Assembly: GCA_025449115.1 (NCBI GenBank) | Contig: JAHLKC010000172.1 | Span: 1-64,000, forward strand | Direction: 5' to 3' | Length of the DNA: 64,000 nt | Source: Chytridium lagenaria | Taxonomy: Eukaryota; Chytridiomycota; Chytridiomycetes; Chytridiales; Chytridiaceae | Shown: piece by piece, positions 33,741-44,301 of the stretch | Layout: each line of letters opens with the position of its first letter | Position numbering within the stretch: the first letter of the stretch is position 1 | Position numbers and translations under genes: made by a program | The notes under the pieces: model-generated | What the model saw: the letters and a program-made list of their open reading frames with translations, nothing else | The model's database searches: none | What the model was told of the DNA's origin: nothing

Positions 33741-36307
33741 TTAAAGCTTTTTTCGACCAGGCAGCAAACACGTTGAGTACACAGTATTTAATCCCAACAT
33801 CCCCGTCTCAACTGCAATCATAGCACCCACAGTCGCCAGCATCAAAAACGCGCACAACGCTGGTACCTTGAATCCAAATTTCAGCTCTTTGAAAAGAGTC
33901 ACCGCTTCCATCAGATTCACACCCAACGTCCTTGACTCTAACGCTGCTCCAACACCATCCATCAACGGGAACAACGTAAGCGATATAGCAAACCTTCCCC
34001 AAGGTTGCGCTGATGCATCCCAAGGACCCCTCCTCCCGTCCCCCAATAGCAACACACCAACCTCATGGCATGGCGGTTGAAATAACAACATGATCGCAAT
34101 CGCCGCTAAACGCACCGACCATCCGGTCACCGATATCGCAAGACTGTCCAAAGAGAACGAAAGGTTGGTCGGTATATTGCTTTTAAACACTGTCTGCATT
34201 TTTCCAAGTTCAACTTGTTTCTCAAGGTTGACAATCATCTCCTTGATTGGAGCTGATGAAGCTGCATAAGACACAGCGTACGATGCGGCGTATGATTTCC
34301 GCCGTGAAATGGGCGCATCGTTGTTTATCTTGTTTCGTAAAGGCCGGAAAGAATCATCATCCACTTCATCGTCGTCCTGCTTGCCGTATTTAGGGAGATC
34401 CACTGCTTCCATCGACGAAGCTTCCGTATTTTTCGATGCCATTGACCAGCGTGCCCGCATTTCATCCACCTTTTCGTCCACTGATTCCTCTCTTAGCGGT
34501 GGAATTTTTGAAATCTCACCTTCAACCCCTCATTTCCCGTCCCCTTTTGCGTTAAAGACGGTAGACGCACAGGGCCTCTCAAATCCGCAATCCTTTCTTC
34601 CTTCATTTCCGAAAAATCCGGCATCTCGTCACTCTCGTTATCCAGCATCACGGTCCGATTCAACGACACCTTTCGCACCTGTCCACCCCTGCCATCATCC
34701 TTTACTGTTGGGAACGTGTGAGATAGCCGAGGGACTCCTTGCACGTCCAGTTGCACCTCCTCTTCCACGAAAACCTCATCCTCTTCATCATCTTCAACCA
34801 CTTTAACCTCTCGCGCCATCCTCCAGCGGCAGAAACGTGCGAGGATATAGCGTTTGGTGAGATCGTAGATTGCTGAGGCCAGCTCAGCTGCCATGTACGT
34901 GGCCCAGTTTTGGGAGCGGAGAATGAGGATTTTTTGGACCATACCGAGAAGGCTTTCGTATCTGTTTTGATGTATGTTTGGTTAAAAATGTGGGAAATGT
35001 ATATACAAAGAAAAGGACTTACAACATGACGAATTTCATCTAAGGTTTCATGTAATAGATTTATTTTTTCAAAATGAAAAAAGTAATATTAGTAAACCTT
35101 AGAAGCAATAATTGACATACACCAAAAGCATTGTAAGATAAAACGAAATAAGCCGGAACAATGTTGAGAAAATAACAAACAAACAATAACAAGACAACAA
35201 TAACACAGACCTTGACCACCAAGATATCATTCAAGATCTGCTTTGATTCCGCATTTTCCGTCTGTGTCTTCCAAACAACATTAAACCGAAATAACGACGA
35301 CATGATCAATGCAAGTGTCGGGTTTCTAACAATGATTTTTTTTTATTTTTTTAAATAAATAAAAATAAAGACAGGGGCTATCGTAATTGCAAAACTACTT
35401 ACATGATACACACAAATGCCGTGCTGGATAAGGATGCAGTCCAGTCAAACATTGTCATGGCCTTTTCACCGATAATGAAGTAATGGAAGGAGAGCACAAT
35501 GATGGTTCTATGAAAGAGAAAAAAACAAGTAGAAAAAGAGTTAACGGAGAAAGTAAACCTTGTTAGTTTTTAGCGATCAAACCAGTAATAAGAGAAAAGA
35601 AAACTATACCCTGAAGCCCATATAAAAGCCATATAAGATAGCCCAGATTTTATCAAAGAAGCTACCGCTTTTCGTACCGGCAACCCTTTTTCATAAACAA
35701 GGAGTGCCGCCGAACTAAAATTCAACAGCTGGACCACAAATATAAACCATAAAAGGTCTCTGTGATTTATCGACGGTCTCGCTATCCAGTAAATAATCCA
35801 TATACAAGATACCTGAGCATTGAAAAAAGAATCGTTTATGTTAGACTGTGGAAATCAAATGAACTTTTACCAAAGAGGTGCGATAACCATATCTAGACAT
35901 TCACGGAATAATATGATTTTCTGGGTCTGCGCATACGGGGGATGCGCCGTATCTATAAAATACCACGTAAGCTCCCATGGACGCATATGTAAAAAAAAAC
36001 AAACATCCAGCCATAACGGAGACAAGTGGAATTTGAATTAAACCAACCCACAAACCTTGCCGATATATACAGCATAATCCCAAACCCAATAGAACTCTCC
36101 TGATATTGCTCCCCACCATTCCCATAACACATCACAGCATAAACAACCCTCACCACCAAAGCAAGCCCCACAAACATCCCAGCTAAGTATACCGTCAACT
36201 CCTTAAAATAAAACCCTATATAAATTATGAAGATGTAGCATACCTGCAATCAATCCTCTTCTGAGCGTTGTTCTCTGCGCAGCCAATATCCCTATCCACA
36301 CAGACAT
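33741..36307 (-). CDS. Polytopic membrane protein, unknown family
   Basis: Not recognised. Minus-strand exons begin at the ATG at 36307 (MSVWIGILAAQRTTLRRG; donor at 36243) and continue through hydrophobic blocks: LTVYLAGMFVGLALVVRVVY (about 36190), PWELTWYFIDTAHPPY (about 35960), WFIFVVQLLNFSSAALLVY (about 35710), IVLSFHYFIIGEKAMTMFDW (about 35480) and FRFNVVWKTQTENAESKQIL (about 35280). Then comes a long cytoplasmic acidic/Ser-rich stretch (34940-34300) and two more hydrophobic segments (VRLAAIAIMLLF; ALCAFLMLATVGAMIA) before the stop at 33741. That is seven or so membrane segments in all. Short introns with GT/AG ends separate the blocks, and a frame shift near 34490 splits the last exon. 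Overall layout is receptor- or channel-like, but no family motif is seen. Confidence 0.55.
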
Positions 36308-36930
36308 CGGAAGGAATGCAAAAGCCGAAGTTTTTGTTTCATCTGCATTCAAAAGCCGAACTCGACGAGTGTGAATCCTGGGGATCGACGGGGATTGACG
36401 AAAACGCTGGGACCAGTGATTTACGGTCTTTTGATAGAGTCATCTCAACCCTGCCTGTTTGTTTTTGTTGGTATCGAGGTGTTGCGGTGAAGTGTTTTGT
36501 TTTGGGATGGTTTTTTGGGATGGTTGATGCTGGTAATCAGTGTCGACGATATTATACAATGCCGGGTCTGCATTTCTGTTCCCATTCTTCCTTTCATCAC
36601 TTGCGCCTGCACATGAACAACATTGCTGGATTGGCGCTTCACCACTGCGTCTTGGTCAGTACTGGCTGCTTTACTCTATCGTTACCCTGATGAGAAGTCC
36701 GCCAACTCCACCACTCATCCATTAACACATCTTTCAATTCCGACATCTGTATCCACCGCCCTTAGTCATGAAGATTTATGTTTCCTTTGAAGGCGATGCG
36801 GGTTCTTTGTCAGATGAGACTTGAATGGCGGAGAAGCCATCCAAAAAATGTCCCACTTTCTCGCAAAGACTGCACAGTCCTTATTATTACTGCAATGATG
36901 ATTTATACATGCAGACAAGAGATACGTAAA
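36308..36930. other. Intergenic region
   Basis: Upstream of the polytopic membrane gene. Only short spurious frames seen; no feature supported. Confidence 0.4.
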
Positions 36931-37116
36931 TTACTTTGACATGAAAAGCTTAAATCCCCGTCCACAGCATCCGCTTTCTTCACCCAAATCATTCACATTG
37001 TCGCGTTCTTTGCTACCACGTCTCCATATCTCAACATCCTCAGGCTTCAACGCCAGCCTTCTCAGCTGGTGGCTCATACCTCTGTAGAGGATCTTCCTCG
37101 CGTTATAGGACGCCAT
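36931..37116 (-). CDS. Small hypothetical protein (61 aa)
   Basis: Short basic frame starting MASYNARKILYRGMSHQLRR and ending GRGFKLFMSK. The LYR tripeptide followed by basic residues is reminiscent of mitochondrial LYR-motif proteins, but the chain is shorter than that family and the match is only three residues. The tail is charged (KERDNVNDLGEE). Could be a first exon, a complete small protein, or chance. Confidence 0.3.
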   Translation of the reverse strand: MASYNARKILYRGMSHQLRRLALKPEDVEIWRRGSKERDNVNDLGEESGCCGRGFKLFMSK

Positions 37117-37573
37117 CGTGATGCATCTCTGAGGAGCTTCTGTAGCAAATGATAGAATGATATGTAACCGAAGTATTCTTAATGCCCATCACAATCATGG
37201 GTTAATGCCGAAATATGCTAACGGGGCATTTTTTTTGTGAATATTGTAAGTGGTTTAGATGGATGCCTACGATGGCGGATGTTTGATCATCGTGTGAGAG
37301 GTCGATTGGATTAAGGCTGGCGTTAATTTGTTGGTCTTACTGTGTGTGGGTTTCGTAAGTGGGTGAGGTCAGCCTGGTTGCGGTGGTGAGGAATATGGCT
37401 GCGATTGTGGAAATTGAGTCTGCTGTTGACCGTAAGAATGCTGCAAGCGAGGACAGGACGGCGACTAGAAGGGATGGCAGCTCATAAGGTGATCAGGTGT
37501 AATAATTTTATGGCGTGTATTAATAGGCGAGCCATATAATTCGATAAAGAAAAATAAACGGCAATTGTTTCTC
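37117..37573. other. Intergenic region
   Basis: No gene supported. Moderately GT-rich on the plus strand, with a TTTTTTTT run near 37231. Confidence 0.35.
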
Positions 37574-37877
37574 TTACAGGACACCGGCTTTTCTCGTTAT
37601 CGTTTTTTTTAGATATTGTAAATGGGGCAGGTTGTAAGATTGAACTTGAGCCTTGGACTTTTTAACTTCTTCTTCTCTATATAGTTTATCTAGAAAATCG
37701 GTGCCAATGGTGAATGTCTTGGGTCTTTTGAACTCTTGACAGCTCTGCAGCTGTGATGGTGAAATGATACCTTTCAATGCCTGAAACCGTTGCTTTAATT
37801 TGCAATATGTTTTTTTCACGGGCGGATCTACTTCGCGCTTTGCATACGTCAGTGCGAATGCCTCGACTACACGGCAT
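37574..37877 (-). CDS. Hypothetical protein fragment
   Basis: A minus-strand frame open from about 37877 reads VEAFALTYAKREVDPPVKKT and continues as YCKLKQRFQALKGIISPSQL, TFTIGTDFLDKLYREEEV to a stop at 37574. It is Lys/Gln-rich with helix-forming composition and no motif that I recognise. The first in-frame Met is at 37819, so either translation starts there or an upstream exon exists. Confidence 0.3.
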
Positions 37878-37943
37878 TTAAAAAAGCAACTTCTAAATAT
37901 ATATTTTATTATTTTATATGAGGTTCATTTACATGATCGATAA

Positions 37944-38417
37944 CTATACACCATGTTCCACGGAGAAGTATGCCGCTCCCCTCGTCAACACCACCAATTC
38001 CACACCCTCATCTGGCCTCGTCGGATGCCTCTGATACTGCGGCGGTTCATCGTTGGGTTCAGGATTGACGTCGGAGACATTTGCGGTTACGGATGGCGTT
38101 GGATTGGGAGCAGTCTTGGACCACCAACAGAAGAATATGAGAAGCAAGAGGATCACTGGAACGACGCCGAGGATATAGGCGAGCTGTGATTTGTTTCGTT
38201 TGTTTGTTTTTGGAATAGATCAGGGTGTACCTGTTGAGATCAGGATATTTACCACGGAAATGGAGAGGTGAGGAAGAGGATGAGGATGAGGTTGTTGATG
38301 GGATAGATGTGAGGGAGGTAATGGTGGTGGAGGTTGTGATTTGGAAAACAGCGGTGGCTGTTGTGAGTAATGGTGTTGCATGATCTGTTGGTGTTGAGTA
38401 GACGTGATTGCAGACAT
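37944..38417 (-). CDS. Small single-pass membrane protein, hypothetical
   Basis: Exon 1 begins at the ATG at 38417 (MSAITSTQHQQIMQHHYSQQ, Pro/Gln/His-rich). A donor at about 38228 and acceptor near 38186 join it to LAYILGVVPVILLLLIFFCW, a clear membrane segment, followed by a Pro/Asn-rich tail ending YFSVEHGV. The splice phase does not match perfectly, so a base may be missing. A good TATA box sits about 100 bases upstream (38517-38526). It is a type I or III membrane protein of about 145 residues with no recognised family. Confidence 0.4.
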
Positions 38418-38431
38418 GATGAAGAGAGGAT

Positions 38432-38507
38432 CAAAGCTTAGGTGTCGTCCTTTCCAACGGGTGTCAAACCAAAGCTTAGGTGTCGTCCTTTCCAACGGGT
38501 GTCAAAG
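38432..38507. repeat. Tandem duplication of a 38-bp unit
   Basis: CAAAGCTTAGGTGTCGTCCT begins the unit at 38432 and again at 38470; each copy runs through TTTCCAACGGGTGTCAAA. A diverged third piece (CTTTTCCAACGG) follows at about 38530. It lies between the TATA box and the start codon of the small membrane-protein gene. Confidence 0.85.
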
Positions 38508-38516
38508 CGTGTCATC

Positions 38517-38526
38517 CTTTTATAGT
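38517..38526 (-). promoter_or_regulatory. TATA box for the 37944-38417 gene
   Basis: CTATAAAAGG on the minus strand, about 100 bases upstream of the ATG at 38417, a near-consensus TATA element at a plausible distance. Confidence 0.5.
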
Positions 38527-38539
38527 GGCTTTTCCAACG

Positions 38540-39431
38540 GTTTTTCCAAAGGGTTTGAACCTCATTTTTATGGGCCAAGTTGAAGCCGATATACTCGTGG
38601 GCCAAAGTTCAAAAACAAATAAAGTTGCATTTTTTTGCAAGTCGACTTCGACTTCTATAAATTAATCATTGAATGATTATTATTACTCGGCAAGCGGCAG
38701 TCCACCTTCGAATGTAAAGGATATTGATTTAATGTAAAGGTCATGGTGATTTGTACTAAGAACGATGTTCAAAAAGGCCTCATTTCTTTATCAGCAAGCG
38801 AAAGGACATTCTGTTAACAGCTAAGGCGGGTTACCCCAGATTCCGTGCATTAAATTTAAGACTGTGCGGTGATGAGATAAAGCATATTGAATATAACACA
38901 AGGGAGATACACAACACAACACCACCACTAACCCTAACTCTTACCCTTCTAGATGATTGTTGACGAATACGACACTGTAACTGTGGCATCTCGATCCGAT
39001 TTCATTCCAATACCGTAGTGTGTTATCTTAGCTATGAGCACACGTCTAGATGCGACTGTACTGCTAATTAATACATCAATAAAGTATGTTCAGACAGTTT
39101 CCTTTTTTGCTGTTCCAATTCTTCTAACATTCCGTCAACCCCATCGTTTTACTTATGGCATATACAATAAAATATCACACGGCATACCCCAAGAGATCCA
39201 GCGAAGACCCATGTACACCACTACTCCACACACCAACATATAAACGCCGTAATAACGTCATGTGAAACATAAGTTCTTGTTTGTACGCGTTTCATTTGTG
39301 TGAAATCAACTAAACACAAGCGATGATGGGACAGTTTAAGCAAGTTTCTTTTTAATTTCTCCATTATTCCTCCACTTCAACATGGACAGCCACACACATC
39401 CATCAGGAAGAACACCCAGCAGCGCAAGCAA
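38540..39431. other. Intergenic region
   Basis: No gene supported. It includes CTAACCCTAACTCTTACCC at about 38931, too short to be a telomere repeat tract. Confidence 0.4.
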
Positions 39432-40838
39432 ATGATCCCACTCACCCCTCCAAGGGACAAATCAGTCTCACCAGAGCCAGAGAGCGAGGGATATCTCACC
39501 ACCGAGCAATTTACTGGCCGTCGCCCAGAAACACCCTCTTCGATGCCAGAGAAACGAGAAGATTTATTCATCAAGCCACTTATTGACACTGCTGATGACG
39601 AAAATGATGAGTGAGTGTGTTCTGCAGGTTGCCGAAGCTGTTTCAGACGTTTAACATTTACCCACAATTGGGTTTGCCAGTTGGAAACAGAAACTTTCAG
39701 AAAAAGACGAAGAGCTTTGTAGACTTCGCGAACTTCTTGAAGAAAAGGACAAAGAGATTAGCATTTTACTTAAGTTTCATTTCGATTGTTAAAGCATTGC
39801 GCAGAAGGAATGAGACGTTAGAAAAAGAGCAAAAAGAACTGCATGCATCGCTTGCGCAGAAAGTTAAAAAAAATAAAGACGTTTTCTAACAAGATTGATA
39901 AACTTGAAGAGTGAGTAAACCTGTTTTTCTCTGAGTGCTGTATGCTTATTGGCTCACAGGAGGATTGAGAAGTTTAACGAAGTCAAAATCAGTTGGACGA
40001 GGCACTAAGTCAGGGAGAGAAGCACTATCATGCTTACGGAGTAGGAAGTTAAGATTCTTGGAATGAAGAGATTTTCTAATTTTAATATCAAATATCTGGT
40101 TAAAAAAATGCAGCCTCGACGCCCGTCACGAGTTGGACCGACAAAATGTATGACTTCAAGGAAAAATTTGAGATCGACGGGAACTATCTTAGAACTGTCT
40201 ATGATTCTATAAATACGGTAAGTCTTATTAATTACAGTAATATGTATTTAAAACTACATAACTAAGGATAAAGCACAAGATGCGAAGCTTTGGGCTGACA
40301 TCAAGGATATATTCAATTTCTGTAGGTCCGCTTTTCGAATTGAGCCAGAGGATTCGAAAGACAAAAACCCTCGATAAGCGACATTTCGAAATATCTGAGG
40401 CGTTTAATTTGATCCGTCGAATTGGAAAGTGCATCAAAGGAGTTGAGGTCAAAATATGCTCTCCTCACGTCAAACTTCATGATGGTAAACCACTTAGAGG
40501 AGAAATTGACGTGCTGATGGAGAATCCCGTAAGTAGCCGAACAAGATAGGTATTAAATATTCATATGATTTTAGAAGGGAGAACTTTTCGTTTTAGATAT
40601 TAAAACAACGGATTCTAAAATTCAACTTTCGGACGCTACGGCAAAAGTGAAGAATACGTATCAAATCACGACATATGGCTTGATACTCGATTTCTTGAGC
40701 CGAGAAATTGGCTTAACAAAATCGAAGGAGCCTTTGTTCAAAAGATCTATGATTTATGCTCACAATTCGCAATCAGACAGGGACAGAAAGACGCAAGTTT
40801 ATGAATTGAAAAACATCGGCTACAAGAGCTTCTTTTGA
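39432..40838 (+). CDS. Coiled-coil protein with PD-(D/E)XK nuclease core
   Basis: Multi-exon plus-strand gene, exons approximate. Exon 1 (39432 to about 39610) is Ser/Pro/Glu-rich (IPLTPPRDKSVSPEPESEG) and ends at GTGAGT. The next exons encode a coiled coil: KLSEKDEELCRLRELLEEKD (about 39690) and RNETLEKEQKELHASLAQK (about 39805). From about 40300 comes a globular domain: FEISEAFNLIRRIGKCIKGV, KPLRGEIDVLMENP, a short intron (about 40530-40573), then KGELFVLDIKTTDSKIQ and NTYQITTYGLILDFLSRE. The E-x-D...D-I-K pattern followed by a Gln-containing helix is that of RecB-like PD-(D/E)XK nucleases, which cut DNA. A shift near 40750 leads into FVQKIYDLCSQFAIRQG, so the C-terminus may extend past 40838. 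It could be a host gene or element cargo. Confidence 0.5.
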
Positions 40839-41770
40839 AAAAGAAGGATGGTCAAAGCGTGACGAACGATGTCAATATAACTTAGACAAGTTACCCCATT
40901 ACAAACTTCGCAGTATATTTGTGCAGCGGGGAGAAAATGTTGAACCAATCGATAAAACGGTGTTGCAGCAGCCTTTCGCGCGCGGTGGTAAGTTGTTGAA
41001 AGGTCAATGTAATGCTAAATTTTTTTAGGAGCCTTAATACGTTCCTGATCTACCTTAGTATTCTCTGACTTGAATTCGATATTACTTGTTTTCTTCTTTC
41101 ATTCCCAGCAGTTTCAACCCCTTCATTTTCTAGACGCATGCCTGTCCTTTAATGGGTATTCCTTTGATCAACTTCTGTTTGCTGTCTGCCAATTTCCATT
41201 GCTATTCACGATTTATTCACCTTTCTTCTTTTCCAAAAACCTCTATTATTCTTGCTCATGTAACCCATTTTGTGTTTTGGCTGATAAAATTACATCTGCG
41301 TTTGCTATAAAAAGCTGTATCGCGCTTCCGACTACACGTAAGAGTTGAAGGTATGGTTAAAGGTTACATTCGAAAGGGATAAAGATGAGTTTACTTGGAA
41401 GTTGTAATGCGGAAGTAGATTTGTTAAAGAAATATAACCAGTCACGTTTAGACCCACGAAATCGCCGTGATCTTCATCTTTGATAAGATATTAAGAACGT
41501 TTATGCAAACGGCAAAAAGATATCAACAGACATAATGGATTAACAAAGAACCATCCGTCTTCACATTGCAAACAAAGATGGAAGACGATTAAATAGATCA
41601 TACACACTAAATCGTGTAAGACCGTTATTTATCGTCTATATTACAACTTCTTCTAACCCGTCTCTCCCCACGCCCCACCTACAACCTCCAACACGGCACT
41701 ACTCTGAACACATTACCCGCAAACAATGACGTCTTCCCAAAATCATTCGCATCAAACGCAAAATTAATAT
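40839..41770. other. Region with decayed or unrecognised coding traces
   Basis: Possible C-terminal remains of the nuclease gene to about 40990 and a coding-like scrap at about 41345 (VWLKVTFERDKDEFTWKL). At 41690-41768 a plus-strand frame (TTLNTLPANNDVFPKSFASN) runs straight into the left end of the Ngaro-like element. No complete gene. Confidence 0.35.
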
Positions 41771-41958
41771 CCATAATCTCCAAGAAAGAAATGTTAGCGA
41801 CCAGTGCACAAATAATTATAATTCGCCTAAGTCCCGTCGAAATTGTCAGCAATTTTGTACGACGGCTTAGGAAATTGATAATTGGAATCCTGGTAGTCTA
41901 ACAGGATTATCTTTTTTCTTCTGACGACCTGTCGGGACAGTCGTCAAGTATCGTTTTC
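41771..41958 (+). repeat. Split direct repeat A1
   Basis: Starts CCATAATCTCCAAGAAAGAA and ends AAGTATCGTTTTC. It contains three small hairpins: 41826-41871 (CCTAAG...CTTAGG with CGTCG/CGACG), 41886-41908 (AATCCTG/CAGGATT) and 41923-41945 (GACGAC...GTCGTC around CTGTC/GACAG). Confidence 0.92.
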
Positions 41959-41977
41959 TTGCTAGCGCGTTTTGAGG

Positions 41978-44290
41978 TATGGCTGCTGTTGTTCCTCCTC
42001 CCCTTGTTTCCACCACCACCTCTTGGGAAGGGGTTCTAGTCTCCGCTATGGATGGCGCTGCTTTGGCTCAGGCTATCGAGGATCTGGCGATGATCGCCCC
42101 ATTCCGGGTCCTTTGATTAATCGAAGGGTTCGACTGTTGGAGGTCCTATCGTTTTATGATGCTCGCCCAGCTGCCGTGTTGGGCGTCGTTCCTTTTACTA
42201 TGGCCATCATTGATGCCATTTTAGCGGGAGTTTTTGTGCCGGCCATTGCGGAGGATGGGGGTGGCGGTGGGGAGGAGAGAGCGGAGGACGGGTTCGAGGT
42301 GGATGACGGTGCTGTCCTCGCCGGAGACGATGACGCTGATGTTGAGATCAACGCTGATGAATCCGTTATGGATGATATCTCTCCTTCTGACACTGATACG
42401 GCTCTTTGGCGAGAGCGTGTTAAGGAACTTGAGAAGCAGAACAAGGCTCTGCGTCGGAAGGCTCGCAAGCATCGGTCTTCGCGTCATCGTAAGCGCTCTA
42501 AGCGCCACCGGCGGTCTAGGTCTTCGTCGGAGTCGTCCTCGGGATCGGATTCGGATTCTGGTTCTTCCTCTTCGTCCTCGTCTCGGTCGTCGCTCTTGTC
42601 GGGGGACCGTGAACGTCTTGATCTTGGTCAGGATTTCGTCCCTAACCTTTTGGACAGAGTGAGTGTTTTTTTTAGTTTGTTCTTTGTTTCTTGAGTAGTC
42701 GGTTTTCCTAAGAACCTGGGAGTTTTCATTAGTGTGTCCTTCCTGAAAGGCTCGCAGTGGTCTTTCTCACTCATTTTTCTGTCCTTTTTCGTTTGGTTTT
42801 GCTTTTCTTATTGTTTGGGCTGTGTTGGGCCTTTGCGGACCCGTAGGGTCTTGTTTTCCCAGCAGCCATGTGGTACCACTTCTTTTTCTTTGTTTCTTTT
42901 TTGGGAGCATCTATTATACCAGGCTATCCATCATCGTTCGAGGCGAATGGATAGTCTGGCACTCTCTTGTTGGCTTTCTGATTGCAGGGTGCGCTCCATT
43001 GGGAGTGTTTATGTTTCTTTGGGAACTTTATTACTAGGAGCGTTGGCTCCATCCTCTTTAGGGAGTACCAGCTCTTTGGAGTTTCTTCTGGGATTAGCTT
43101 TATCACCTTTTGGTTTCGGTGTTAGCTAACTCTTTCTTGTTTAGAACCACGAGCGTTTTCATGTCTTGCTTCGTGATCTTCGGTCCGCTTGTGCGGCATC
43201 CTCGTCTTCTTGGTCGTCGGCGGTTCGGGTTTTCCCATCCCTCGCGTCTCGCCCTCTATTTGTCAGGGAGCTTCAATTGTTGGAGCGTGCCGGTATTAAG
43301 GCCGACGTGTTTTCGTCTCGACAGCGTCGCAACTGGGCGTCAACTATCGCTAGTATTCAAGACTCGGAGGGGTCTATGGAGGCCGAGTTGTTCATTTTTC
43401 GTCGTCTCTTTGGGGATGTCGGTGAATCTCGCGAGATCGAGGGGTGCGTTCGCGTAGGGAACGCATTCAGCGGCAATTCTTGAAGGATAAAAAGTTGAAA
43501 GCTGCTTCGGCGGGGCCGGAGGTTGCATCCTCTTCCGTCAAGACGGTTGGTGGGCGTCGTAAGCCTGACTCGGTCTCTTCAGCTCTCGCTCTCGTAAGTT
43601 ACAGTGCTTTCACTGTGACTCAGGTACTCATGCGGCTAAGGATTGCTCGGTTCGGTGTACCCGCCCGGTTGCTCGTCGGCCTACTGGTTTCTTGTTGACG
43701 GTCTGCACGCGTTTATCGTGTCCTTGCATGAAGTAACCGTCTCCATGTTAACGAGTGTTTTGGTTACCACCGTCGGGTGGTTTGTCTTGTTGATTCTTTC
43801 TTGCTCGTCATTTGCAGGCAGCATTTTTTACTTCTGCTTTATGTAGTTTGCTACTGTATCTCGGTTTCCTTTGTTTTCTTTTCAATAAACTTTCTCGTTT
43901 GGTTTATTGTTTCCTTACATCTCTTTTTAGAATGTGTCTTCAGGTTTTCCTTGCCGCTTGTGGTGTACTTTAGATGGCATTCCAGCGTTAGCTCCGTCGG
44001 CGGACCGTATGCACTCGTTGCTTTACCGTTTGCTGTCGGGTACGGTGCATGTCGCGCCGTCATCATTGGTTTTCCCCGATCCGTCTTCTTTTCGCGCTGG
44101 TGGGGTGGATGTTTCTCGTCTGTCCTTCTGGAAAGAGGTGGTGGCGTACTCCTCGGCAGAGGAGGCCTCCCGTATTCTTCGCTGGGTCGAACATGGAGTT
44201 ACTGTGGAGGAGTTCCTTAACCCCCGCGGTTTTAAGGGGATTTTTAAGGGGTTTCTTACGATTCTCTTCTTCCTCCTCGTTATATCCATC
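41978..44290 (+). CDS. Gag-like protein of Ngaro-type element 2 (three exons, frame-broken)
   Basis: Exon 1 (41978-42659) starts MAAVVPPPLVSTTTSWEGVL, shifts frame near 42090, and contains an acidic stretch, a coiled coil (WRERVKELEKQNKALRRKAR) and an Arg/Ser-rich tail (HRKRSKRHRRSRSSSES). An intron of about 485 bases (GTGAGT at about 42660 to TTTAG at 43144) joins NHERFHVLLRDLRSACA, then RERIQRQFLKDKKLK after a shift near 43445. A second intron (GTAAGT at about 43593 to TTTTTAG at about 43931) leads to GFPCRLWCTLDGIPALAPSA and SFWKEVVAYSSAEEASRILR. The product would bind RNA and assemble particles. It may continue without a stop into the RT frame. Confidence 0.55.
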
Positions 44291-44301
44291 CTGGTTATCC
44301 G

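Noticed and set aside
38925..38950. Telomere-like CTAACCCTAAC
   Set aside because: Only about two units and not repeated; no subtelomeric context.
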